This document shows, piece by piece, positions 25,229 to 31,759 of a stretch of DNA of 37,000 nucleotides. The DNA lies in contig JAQGMS010000528.1 in NCBI GenBank assembly GCA_028292245.1, forward strand, positions 1-37,000, read 5' to 3'. A program made the position numbers and the translations under genes. Origin of the DNA: Ramlibacter sp. Lineage in GTDB: Bacteria > Pseudomonadota > Gammaproteobacteria > Burkholderiales > Burkholderiaceae_C. How positions within the stretch are numbered: position 1 is the stretch's first letter; every line of letters begins with the position of its first letter. The notes beneath the pieces are model-generated. The model saw only the letters and a list, made by a program, of their open reading frames with translations. It did not search any database and had not been told where the DNA came from.

Positions 25229-25981
25229 ATGCCGAACATCCGTTTCGACGTCGTGGAGAGCGGTGTCGGCCTGATCACGATCAGCCGTCCGGAGAAGCGC
25301 AACGCACTCAACGACGAGACCGTGCTATCGCTGATCGAGGTCCTGGAGTCCGACGACGTCGCCGACCTGGGCGCAGTCGTGCTGGTCGGCCAGGGCACGA
25401 CGTTCTGTGCCGGCGTCGACCTCAGCGAGATCGGTACGGCGAAGTCCCGCAGTGCCAAGCCGCAGGGAAGCCGGCTGTTCGCCGCTTTCCGTGAGTGCGG
25501 CCCGGTCATCATCGGCGCGGTGCAGCGCCATGCACTCGGTCTCGGCTGCGGGGTCGCCATGGCCTGCGACCTAGTGGTCGCTGCCGATGATGCGCAGTTC
25601 GGTTATCCCGCAGTCGCTCACGGCCTCGTCAACGGCGTCACCCTGGTGGGGCTGAAGGAGGTCGTCGGCGCCCGCAAGGCCATGGAGCTGCTGGTGACCG
25701 GCCGTCGCGTCCTCGCCGACGAGGCACTGGCCATCGGCATGGTCAACGAGGTCGTGCCCGGCACCGAGCTGCGCACGCGCGCGATGGAGATCGCCCGAAC
25801 CGTGGCCGGCCACCGCACGCTCGCGGTGCAGACGACCAAGCAGTTCTTCTACGAGGCGTCCGACCTGAGCTACGCAGCAGCGACCCGGGCCGGCGAGCGA
25901 GTGGTCCAGTTGGTCCGCAAGGCAAATGACCCCGAGCTCCGAGTGGCGACTGCTCCGTACGGACAGGTCTCAGCGCAGTGA
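25229..25981 (+). CDS. Crotonase family protein lacking both hydratase glutamates
   Basis: This 250-residue protein has the crotonase oxyanion motif TFCAGVDLSE (58-67) and ALGLGCGVAMACD (102-114). At the two positions of the hydratase glutamates it has Gly108 and Ala128 (FGYPAVAHG). It cannot use the classical two-glutamate hydration mechanism and may be an isomerase, decarboxylase, dehalogenase or C-C hydrolase of the superfamily. GAAGGGAAGGGA provides a strong ribosome site. Its stop overlaps the next start by four bases (GTGA). Confidence 0.88.
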   Translation: MPNIRFDVVESGVGLITISRPEKRNALNDETVLSLIEVLESDDVADLGAVVLVGQGTTFCAGVDLSEIGTAKSRSAKPQGSRLFAAFRECGPVIIGAVQRHALGLGCGVAMACDLVVAADDAQFGYPAVAHGLVNGVTLVGLKEVVGARKAMELLVTGRRVLADEALAIGMVNEVVPGTELRTRAMEIARTVAGHRTLAVQTTKQFFYEASDLSYAAATRAGERVVQLVRKANDPELRVATAPYGQVSAQ

Positions 25982-26406
25982 CCGACGAGAGAGCCGCCAG
26001 CTGGGCGGACCAGGAGCAGCGGTACGGGCGATCGCCCATCCACGCAACGTTGGGCCTGACCCTCGACGTGCTGGAGACCGGCAAGGTCACGATCCACCAC
26101 AACGGCTGCCCCGAAGGGGCCAACAGCCGAGGGAACCCCTCCGGCGGCCTGCTGGCGCAGATGATCGACTCAGCGGTCATGCAGTCGGTGCTGACCCACC
26201 TGGCCTCCGGTGACCACGCCACCACCCTTGAGCTGAAGGTCAACTACGTCCGCGCCGCCGATGCGGGCCAAGGGCTGAAGAGCCACGGGCACCTGGAGTT
26301 CATCGGCAGGACGACGGCGGTGGGGATCGGTCGCGTCGAGGACGGCACCGGGCGGCTGCTGGCCCTGGGCACCGTGACCGCGGCCATTCGGCGCCGCGAA
26401 CTCTGA
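25978..26406 (+). CDS. PaaI family hotdog thioesterase
   Basis: This 142-residue hotdog protein would hydrolyse an acyl-CoA thioester. The fold pattern is visible as NPSGGLLAQMIDSAVMQSV, TTLELKVNYVRAA, and a final strand RLLALGTVT. The usual HGG of the PaaI active site reads SGG, while the Asp of the following helix is kept. The GTG start overlaps the crotonase stop (GTGA). It is the last gene of the operon, followed by a hairpin at 26440-26464. It may relieve trapping of CoA by dead-end intermediates. Confidence 0.85.
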   Translation: MTDERAASWADQEQRYGRSPIHATLGLTLDVLETGKVTIHHNGCPEGANSRGNPSGGLLAQMIDSAVMQSVLTHLASGDHATTLELKVNYVRAADAGQGLKSHGHLEFIGRTTAVGIGRVEDGTGRLLALGTVTAAIRRREL

Positions 26407-26439
26407 CGCACCGAGGAGCTGCGGCGGGCACCCGGCTGA

Positions 26440-26464
26440 GTGGGGTGAGGATCGGTTACCCCAC
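26440..26464 (+). terminator. Terminator-like hairpin after the thioesterase gene
   Basis: GTGGGGT (26440-26446) pairs with ACCCCAC (26458-26464) across an 11-base loop, 33 bases after the thioesterase stop. Outer TGAG/CTCA bases can extend the stem with a bulge. There is no clear T-run, which is common in high-GC actinobacteria. Confidence 0.55.
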
Positions 26465-26753
26465 CTCACTTAGGCCCGATCGGCCTGAGGCGATCTTGGC
26501 AACCTGAGTGCCGAGGCGCTGAGCGGACACCTGAGCGGACACCCAAGCCGGTTGGCAACCCCCTCGTGCTAGCGGCCGGCACTCTTGCCCACGAGCGGTC
26601 GGGCAAGACAACGGGCAAGACCGCGGCGCGGCCGAGGCGGCTCCTGCGTCCTTCGCGGCCGTGCTGTACCAGTCGGCGGCGGTCACCGACCGCGAACACG
26701 GACGGCCTCCCCGAAGGGGGCCAACTGTGTGGTCCCCGGCCGGCTTGTTCGCC
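26465..26753. repeat. Non-coding stretch with short tandem and inverted repeats
   Basis: No convincing gene is present. CTGAGCGGACAC is repeated in tandem at 26519-26530 and 26531-26542. TCTTGCCC (26583-26590) can pair with GGGCAAGA at 26601-26608 or with a second copy at 26613-26620, giving two alternative hairpins. Frames here are rich in Arg, Pro and Cys and look like translated non-coding DNA. Confidence 0.4.
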
Positions 26754-26822
26754 ATGAGCACGCTCAGCGACGACGAACGCGACGACCGGCAGCCGCAGGT
26801 GCACTGGTGTGGAGGTTGCTGA
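26754..26822 (+). CDS. Very short ORF ending in HWCGGC
   Basis: This 22-codon ORF encodes an acidic leader-like segment followed by QPQVHWCGGC. No ribosome site is seen before the ATG, and the frame continues upstream to a possible GTG near 26660 (about 53 codons). Its stop overlaps the next ATG (TGATG). It may be a coupled leader peptide, the end of a decayed gene or, less likely, a modified-peptide precursor. I do not recognise a family. Confidence 0.3.
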   Translation: MSTLSDDERDDRQPQVHWCGGC

Positions 26823-27151
26823 TGCGTCCGGACGTCAGTCCGGCGGCGTACGACCTCGTCAGCGCCAGACGCCTGCTGACCGAGCAGAACAGCCAGAGCT
26901 TCCCGACCGTCCTCCGCGACCCGCCGGCCGCGCCCGCCACGGAGACCTGGACGGCCGCGCACCGGCCGGTTCGGTCACCAGTGGCACATCTTGCTCCGCG
27001 ACCAAGCCGACCCACGGGCAAGAGTCCAGGACCGTCCAGCGGCGACCTCGATCAGGCCACCACCGACCCACCCAGAAGAGGCCCCGACCTCAGGTGTCAG
27101 ACGAGTCAATGCGGCTCTTCGAGGATCCTTTTGGGATCCAACGAAGCATAA
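26822..27151 (+). CDS. Hypothetical protein, probably degraded after residue ~50
   Basis: This 109-codon ORF starts with an ATG behind a near-perfect GGAGG at seven bases and overlaps the upstream short ORF by one base. The first ~50 residues (for example YDLVSARRLLTEQNSQSF) look like a real helical protein. The rest is rich in Pro, Arg and Ser and reads like out-of-frame sequence, so the gene may be truncated. No family is recognised. Confidence 0.35.
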   Translation: MRPDVSPAAYDLVSARRLLTEQNSQSFPTVLRDPPAAPATETWTAAHRPVRSPVAHLAPRPSRPTGKSPGPSSGDLDQATTDPPRRGPDLRCQTSQCGSSRILLGSNEA

Positions 27152-27326
27152 GGAATCCGTAAATAGCGAACGCTGGCCAGAGGTACCAGCACCTCGCGGC
27201 GCGATGCCATTCGTCACGAAAGAAAATGGAGACGACAAGAAGCCCGGCCAACATTATCCGGCCGGCGACGGCCCTGACCGAGCTCAAACGTTCGTTTGCC
27301 GGCCGACGGGACGTCACGAGTGGCAC
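27090..27326 (-). CDS. Possible small two-helix membrane protein
   Basis: This 78-codon GTG-start ORF encodes two hydrophobic segments, RIMLAGLLVVSIFF and WYLWPAFAIYGFLMLRWI, with basic and Ser-rich ends. The composition is plausible for a small membrane protein and unlike a random frame in GC-rich DNA. It overlaps the upstream ORF at 27314-27505 by 13 bases and overlaps the 3' end of the plus-strand ORF at 26822-27151 on the other strand. Function is unknown. Confidence 0.4.
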   Translation of the reverse strand: MPLVTSRRPANERLSSVRAVAGRIMLAGLLVVSIFFRDEWHRAARCWYLWPAFAIYGFLMLRWIPKGSSKSRIDSSDT

Positions 27327-27505
27327 CAGATTCGGATGTAGGCCGCAAACCGTTGCGCCCCCGACCTGATGGCATCGTTTCCACGCGTGCCCATATACCG
27401 AGCCAACCCCGCACCCGCGATCGCGCCAATCACCTTATCGGTCGCGCGTTCGGCGATCGGGACGATCCGGGAGCGTCCAACCGCACCGAGATGTCCACAG
27501 TCCAA
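27314..27505 (-). CDS. Possible small Gly/Ala-rich protein
   Basis: This 63-codon TTG-start ORF contains the glycine-zipper-like KVIGAIAGAGLARYMGTRG and then a short basic helix. It overlaps the downstream membrane ORF by 13 bases, which suggests a two-gene unit transcribed away from the island. No ribosome site is convincing and no family is recognised. Confidence 0.3.
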   Translation of the reverse strand: MDCGHLGAVGRSRIVPIAERATDKVIGAIAGAGLARYMGTRGNDAIRSGAQRFAAYIRIWCHS

Positions 27506-27614
27506 CGGAGTCGCACCGACCTACCCTCGACTTCGGCCACAGGGTTGGCTACATGAACGATGGCCAACTCCTACAGAATCCGAGAGACAACGGCTCTGAC
27601 CTGCGGCTTCTCTG

Positions 27615-27657
27615 GTGCGCCCGAAGGGATTCGAACCCCTAACCTCTTGATCCGTAG
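27615..27657 (-). repeat. attL: Left attachment site: displaced 3' half of tRNA-Arg(ACG)
   Basis: This 43-bp sequence is identical to 36398-36440, running from the anticodon loop to the 3' end of tRNA-Arg plus one base. Read on the minus strand it ends in GCGC-ACCA, so this copy encodes the CCA tail. It has no 5' half and is not a functional tRNA. It marks the chromosome-distal end of an island inserted into the tRNA gene. The left/right naming is arbitrary. Confidence 0.9.
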
Positions 27658-27721
27658 CCGATCTCACTCAGTCTGTCTGGTGTGGTCAGGATAGGCGGAG
27701 ATGAGTCCTGAGCGTGGGCCG

Positions 27722-27742
27722 ACCTCTTGACTCACCTCTTGA
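27722..27742. repeat. Tandem ACCTCTTGA repeats next to the left attachment site
   Basis: ACCTCTTGA occurs at 27722-27730 and 27734-27742 with a 12-bp period, and also inside the attachment core at 27642-27650. Short direct repeats at this distance from the core resemble integrase arm-binding sites. Confidence 0.4.
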
Positions 27743-27871
27743 CGTGTCAGGGTCGGTCTGGGTAGGTGGGGTGTGTGACCAATCCGGTAGCAGTCACCTG
27801 ATCCGTCGAGCCTCTCGTGTACGCGGACGCACGGCGAGGGCGCGAACGTTCGAGGTACGGCGTTGGGCGGG

Positions 27872-29587
27872 CTACCCGGCGCTGATCTCGAACTCGCCGA
27901 CGGTGAGGCCCTCCTGCGAGGTTCGTCCTCCAGCCACGTGGTCCTCGATCACCAGGCTCAGGAAGCGGTGGCCCGTCACGGCGGGATGCCACTGCAGCCG
28001 AATAGGTGAGCCACTGGTCAGCTGGTCTCCGGTCTGCAGGAAGCGGATCCCTGTCGGGCCGTTCTCGCCTCCGATGCCGATGGCGCCACTGCTTTCGCCG
28101 AACCAGTACCGGGTAACGCTAACGCGCCGCGACGCATTCACTGTGAGCTCGAGCTCATAGGTGCGCGAGGCATCGAGGGTGTGCTTGCCGCCGCTGATGT
28201 GCTTTCCGTCGAGAGTGAGCTCGTAGGTGACGTTCGTGTCGAAGTAGCACGGCTTCGTGCCAGGGCAGGTCGTGCTGCCCGTCCGTCCTACGTGAGGGGT
28301 CTCAGGTGACGCCGTGTCCTGATGGACCGTGCCCGGCTCGAGCCGATACATCGCTCCGGAGCTCCCCAACTCGGTGGCGAACGTCCGGCGGGAGTTCGGA
28401 TGACTGCCGCCTCCCCAGGCCACGAGCGCGTCTCCGACCCAGACCTCTGATGGGTACTGCGTGACGCCATCCGGCGCCTTCGGGATCGTCGTCCACCGCT
28501 GTTCTCGGGTGTCGTAGGCGGGGCCGTTCCCGGGAGCTGCTTTGATTCGAAGGCCGGACACTCGCAGATCGAACGCTGCACTCACCGACGGCGGATCCGG
28601 CAGCACACTCCAGGACCCGGTTACCGGGTTCAGGCGGCCACCCCCTGGAAGTGGACCCTGATACGGCGCCTCGAGGTAGGCCTGCACGAGTTCCGTTCCG
28701 TCCCAGGTCCAGCCAGGCATCGTAGAGTTGGCCTTCGAGTCAGGCAGGGCGTTCCAGGTCTGGGAGGCGACGTCGAACGCAGCCGCTCGCGCATACAGCG
28801 GCCCGGCGGTGCCAATGTCCTGGGCGTACCGAGTTCCCATAACAACAAACAGGCCACCCGCACCAGCACACGACCGGAGCAGGCTGCGTCCCAGCGGGTC
28901 TGGCGGCACGTCGCTCCAGGAGCGTCGGCTGGCGTCGTACACCTGATCTGGATACCCCTCGGAGCCGCCATAGCAACTGAATAGCCGGCCGGCGGCGGAC
29001 ACGAGCTCATAGTTGTAGAACCGGCCTTGGAGCCCTGCCGGTTCGGGGATGTCGGTCCAGTGATCCGTGGTTGTGTCGTAGGCCATCAGCGCCTGGTCAC
29101 CGTCTCGCTCGACGTAGATGGTCGAACCGACGACAGCGGTGCCTCCGGAGCCGAGCTCGTCAGGCGCGTTAGACATACGGTGCCACACTGCGGTTTCCAC
29201 GTCATACCAGGCCCCGTCGAGCAACGCTCCCGGGGACACGCAGTCGCCGAGTACCGCGGGGCAGGGTTCTCCCGCCCAACCCCCGAAGAAGTAAGCCCTG
29301 CTGCCCACCGCCACCGCTCGCGCATCTCGGCGGGCGCTGAGTGGCGACGCCGGCAGATCGCTCCAGCCTGCAGGGACGGTCGCACCTGGCAGCGCCCGCG
29401 TTCCCCTGGGATGCACGACCAGCACCGCCGCACCGACGACTGCGATCACGGCCAGCATCGATGCAGCGACAGCGGTACGCGCTCGGCGCTGCTTACGGCG
29501 GTCCTGTGCGACGCGAGCGGGAACGTCGCTCGGCACGGCAGGCTCATTGAGCACGCTAGTTCGCTGGAAGAGATCCTCGATGCTCAC
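27872..29587 (-). CDS. Membrane-anchored Kelch-type beta-propeller protein
   Basis: This 571-residue protein has a cytoplasmic N-terminus of ~37 residues, one membrane helix (about 38-58) and a large extracellular part. Between about residues 70 and 430 it shows Kelch-like blades with repeated Gly-rich turns and aromatic residues (AYFFGGW, WSDVPPDP, WTTIPKAP). The last ~120 residues form a separate beta-rich domain. The GTG at 29587 has GAGGAGG upstream and overlaps the sigma-factor stop (GTGA). Its position after a SigE-type sigma gene and its topology suggest a sensor or anti-sigma role. That is inferred, as no known anti-sigma domain is visible. Confidence 0.8.
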   Translation of the reverse strand: MSIEDLFQRTSVLNEPAVPSDVPARVAQDRRKQRRARTAVAASMLAVIAVVGAAVLVVHPRGTRALPGATVPAGWSDLPASPLSARRDARAVAVGSRAYFFGGWAGEPCPAVLGDCVSPGALLDGAWYDVETAVWHRMSNAPDELGSGGTAVVGSTIYVERDGDQALMAYDTTTDHWTDIPEPAGLQGRFYNYELVSAAGRLFSCYGGSEGYPDQVYDASRRSWSDVPPDPLGRSLLRSCAGAGGLFVVMGTRYAQDIGTAGPLYARAAAFDVASQTWNALPDSKANSTMPGWTWDGTELVQAYLEAPYQGPLPGGGRLNPVTGSWSVLPDPPSVSAAFDLRVSGLRIKAAPGNGPAYDTREQRWTTIPKAPDGVTQYPSEVWVGDALVAWGGGSHPNSRRTFATELGSSGAMYRLEPGTVHQDTASPETPHVGRTGSTTCPGTKPCYFDTNVTYELTLDGKHISGGKHTLDASRTYELELTVNASRRVSVTRYWFGESSGAIGIGGENGPTGIRFLQTGDQLTSGSPIRLQWHPAVTGHRFLSLVIEDHVAGGRTSQEGLTVGEFEISAG

Positions 29588-30048
29588 GCTTGCACCTCCT
29601 CGCACAGGCCGGCCGACCTCAGCGCCGCCAGCCCGCGGGCCGCGCGGCTCTTCACCGTGCCCGTTGGGATACCGAGCTCGGCTCCGATCTCCCGTTCTGA
29701 CAGCTGTTCGAAATAGCGGAGCACCAGGACCTCTCGTTGCTCGAGCGGCAGCTTCCTCAGGGCGGCGATGAGGTCCAGCCGATCATCGACGTGGGCGGGC
29801 GCGGCCTGCAGCCATTCCGGCAGCGGCCCGCAGAGCCGGCGCGAGCGTCGCCAGTTGTGCGCACCGTTGAGCACGGCGCGGCGGACATAAGCGTGCGGGT
29901 CGTCACGGTGGATGCGGCCCCACTTGGCATGACTTCGCAGCAGCGACTCCTGCACGAGATCTTCGGCCTCGGCCCAGTCACCGCAGAGGAGGAACGCCAT
30001 GCGGCGCAACGAGACGTACCTCGCTGCGACGTACTCCTCGAATAACAC
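29584..30048 (-). CDS. SigE-family RNA polymerase sigma factor (ECF type)
   Basis: This 154-residue sigma factor has region 2 (about 4-70; FEEYVAARYVSLRRMAFLLCGD and AEDLVQESLLR) and region 4 (about 95-145; LPLEQREVLVLRYFEQLSEREIG and TVKSRAARGL). It is the actinobacterial SigE family. The GTG at 30048 gives the normal N-terminus; GGAGG lies about 12 bases upstream. A GTG twelve codons earlier is also possible. It is coupled to the Kelch gene by GTGA, and probably directs transcription of its own operon or island genes. Confidence 0.88.
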   Translation of the reverse strand: MLFEEYVAARYVSLRRMAFLLCGDWAEAEDLVQESLLRSHAKWGRIHRDDPHAYVRRAVLNGAHNWRRSRRLCGPLPEWLQAAPAHVDDRLDLIAALRKLPLEQREVLVLRYFEQLSEREIGAELGIPTGTVKSRAARGLAALRSAGLCEEVQA

Positions 30049-30212
30049 GCTACGTAGACACCTCCGGCGCCTGTTCGGTTCCACTCGGCCGCTGGATGCC
30101 GAATCTTGGACCTACCAGGCAACCAGAGAACATCAGGCGACACTCGCCCGAACGTGGCGTGACAGGACGGTCTGCCTTGCGCCTGCGCAGGCGGCCGGTC
30201 CAGAGTGCGCGT

Positions 30213-30644
30213 GTGGAGGGCTGTCCATTCTGCGAGGTGGTCCAGAAGCATGCCCCGGCTCGTGTCGTTTACGAGTCGCGGACAACGCTCGCCTTCTTTC
30301 CCGACTATCCGGCTGCGCGGGGCCACACGCTGGTTGTCCCCAAGGTGCACACCCCGGACTGGTTGAGCGCGGATGCGGACACGCTCACAGCCGTGACGCT
30401 CTCAGTAGCGCATCTAGGGACGGCACTACAGGGTCTCTTGCAGCCAGAGGGGATGAACGTCATCACTTCCGCTGGTGCAGCGGCATCGCAAAGCGTGGGG
30501 CATCTACACATGCACATCGTGCCGAGGTGGCACGGAGATCGCATTGGCGAGCTTTGGCCCGAGGATCAAGTGACTCCGGCGGCAGAACTGGATGCGTTGG
30601 CTCGGTCGGTGCGGCAGCGCTTCTCCGCTTCACCCTCGGACTGA
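30213..30644 (+). CDS. HIT family nucleotide hydrolase/transferase
   Basis: This 143-residue protein carries the histidine triad HLHMHIV (97-103) and the N-terminal CPFC (4-7) of zinc-binding HIT proteins. Members hydrolyse or transfer nucleoside phosphates and phosphoramidates. The start GTG at 30213 gives the usual N-terminus, but no ribosome site is seen, so it could be leaderless. Its 3' end overlaps the 3' end of the convergent membrane-protein gene by 79 bp. Next to NAD-consuming TIR genes it might act on a nucleotide product; that is speculation. Confidence 0.88.
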   Translation: MEGCPFCEVVQKHAPARVVYESRTTLAFFPDYPAARGHTLVVPKVHTPDWLSADADTLTAVTLSVAHLGTALQGLLQPEGMNVITSAGAAASQSVGHLHMHIVPRWHGDRIGELWPEDQVTPAAELDALARSVRQRFSASPSD

Positions 30645-31048
30645 TGGGACCAAGCTGCAGAGACGGACCCCGTCAGGATCAATAGGACGAAGAACGGCAG
30701 GAGCGCGCGGCTCGTGATCACGGCCGGCCACCTGTTCCTGTCGACGCTCATGAATGGCGTCGTGACCATCGAGTAAGGCCGGACCGTGTCGTCAGCCGGA
30801 TCGATCACGGCCTCGTAGACGCAGCGGTATAGCCGCTCCTGCCGTAGAAAGAAGGCGTCCAAGTACCAGAACGCGCAAACTGCCAGTACGCCGACGACGG
30901 CTACGAGCCACGCTCGCTCCTTCACCGCAAAGGCGAACGTTGCCGTGGCAACTGTCAGCGCCCATCCTTTCACCAAGAAGGAGTTGGAGGCCTGGCGGGC
31001 GATTACGTTCTGAATGAAGTCGAGATGCTGCCGACCATCCTCGTCCAC
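30566..31048 (-). CDS. Small three-helix membrane protein coupled to the TIR gene (candidate effector)
   Basis: This 160-residue protein starts with an amphipathic segment (FIQNVIARQASNSFLVKGW, 11-29). Two close membrane helices (about 30-43 and 46-66), a charged loop (LRQERLYRCVYEAV) and a third helix (about 114-133) follow. The hydrophilic tail (134-160) is antisense to the HIT gene end. I recall similar membrane proteins beside DUF1863/TIR-like genes, but know no assigned function. The GTG start lies one base after the TIR stop (TGA-c-GTG), so the two are translationally coupled. It is a plausible membrane effector switched on by the TIR product. Confidence 0.8.
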   Translation of the reverse strand: MDEDGRQHLDFIQNVIARQASNSFLVKGWALTVATATFAFAVKERAWLVAVVGVLAVCAFWYLDAFFLRQERLYRCVYEAVIDPADDTVRPYSMVTTPFMSVDRNRWPAVITSRALLPFFVLLILTGSVSAAWSHQSEGEAEKRCRTDRANASSSAAGVT

Positions 31049-31049
31049 G

Positions 31050-31544
31050 TCAGTTCACCAGCCGGATCTTGATTGCCTCCTCGACAGCGTTCACCAAGTG
31101 CCGCTCGATCCAGGCGTACTCAGCGCCAGCTTGAGGCGTGTAGGTCTTGGCGACTGCAGACAACGGCCGCGGGCGCGGGTACCCGCTGATCATGACGGCG
31201 GGAAACGGGCTTGGCCCTGCCGGCGATGCCTGCCGTGTCCGTGGATCCTTTAGCCCATGGACGTGTATCCCAACTACGCCCATGTCAAGGCTCCAAGCCT
31301 TCTCAATCTCGTACTTGACCCACGCACGGGTAGCCGTTCGCTGACCGATCAACACCACTAGACAGTCTTTCCCTTGCATCTGACTGTCGATCCAGCGCTG
31401 GATGGCTGCGCTTCCTCCGCGTCTGATCGCCTCCCACTTGTTGGACTCGAGCAGCGGCTGGCCCTGCAGGGCTCCCATCTGCCGGACCTGCGACACACGC
31501 ATCACGTCGTCGTCGTAGTGGAAGCTGTAGAACACCCGCCGCAT
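31050..31544 (-). CDS. DUF1863/ThsB-like TIR domain protein
   Basis: This 164-residue protein has the start RRVFYSFHYDDDVMR (2-16) shared with ThsB, the TIR-like protein of Thoeris defence. It continues with WEAIRRGGSAAIQRWI, CLVVLIGQRTATRAWVKYEI and a GVVGIHVHGLKD strand. Glu79 in WVKYE aligns with the conserved catalytic glutamate of ThsB. Such TIRs make NAD-derived signal nucleotides in response to phage. The ATG at 31544 has GGAG at eight bases; an upstream in-frame extension is not conserved-looking. No SIR2 or SLOG ThsA gene is near; the coupled partner is a membrane protein. Confidence 0.85.
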   Translation of the reverse strand: MRRVFYSFHYDDDVMRVSQVRQMGALQGQPLLESNKWEAIRRGGSAAIQRWIDSQMQGKDCLVVLIGQRTATRAWVKYEIEKAWSLDMGVVGIHVHGLKDPRTRQASPAGPSPFPAVMISGYPRPRPLSAVAKTYTPQAGAEYAWIERHLVNAVEEAIKIRLVN

Positions 31545-31716
31545 TGGCTCGTCTCCAAACGCTGTCGCTGTGCCGAAGCAGAAGGTACGACGCGGTGCTG
31601 ACAAGCGGCAGGCAACGTCCTCGCGCTGACCCGACACCTAGCGCCACCGCGCGTTCAGCAGCAGCGGCGGCGCGTCGCCCAGAGGATCTTTGTCAAAGTG
31701 TCGGCAGTGCCTCGTA

Positions 31717-31732
31717 GCCTGCGATCGCAGGC
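31717..31732. promoter_or_regulatory. Perfect 16-bp palindrome in the divergent TIR promoter region
   Basis: GCCTGCGATCGCAGGC is self-complementary over all 16 bases and sits 27 bp before the ATG of the second TIR gene. It overlaps a possible -10 (TAGCCT, 31715-31720) that has TGTCAA 18 bp upstream. It could be a repressor site. Confidence 0.45.
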
Positions 31733-31759
31733 CGGAACCCCTAGCTGGGAGCAATGCAC

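Larger units (their letters stand above)
27506..27871. other. Junction between chromosome and integrative island
   Basis: No gene is seen. The segment holds a 13-bp flank repeat (27594-27606), the displaced tRNA-Arg 3' half (27615-27657) and two further copies of ACCTCTTGA (27722-27730 and 27734-27742), before the 3' end of the Kelch gene. Confidence 0.6.

Noticed and set aside
26519-26621. CRISPR-like array
   Set aside because: Only two tandem 12-mers and two 10-mers are present, without spacers of uniform size or cas genes.
26456-26962. 168-codon minus-strand ORF as a real gene
   Set aside because: It is dominated by Arg, Ser, Cys and Pro, spans repeats and hairpins, and has no recognisable domain.
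27615-27657. A second functional tRNA gene
   Set aside because: Only the 3' half is present; sequence upstream of the anticodon loop does not form the D arm or acceptor 5' strand.
30566-31544. Canonical type I Thoeris (ThsA/ThsB)
   Set aside because: No SIR2-SLOG ThsA or macro-domain membrane effector is encoded nearby; only the TIR half resembles Thoeris.
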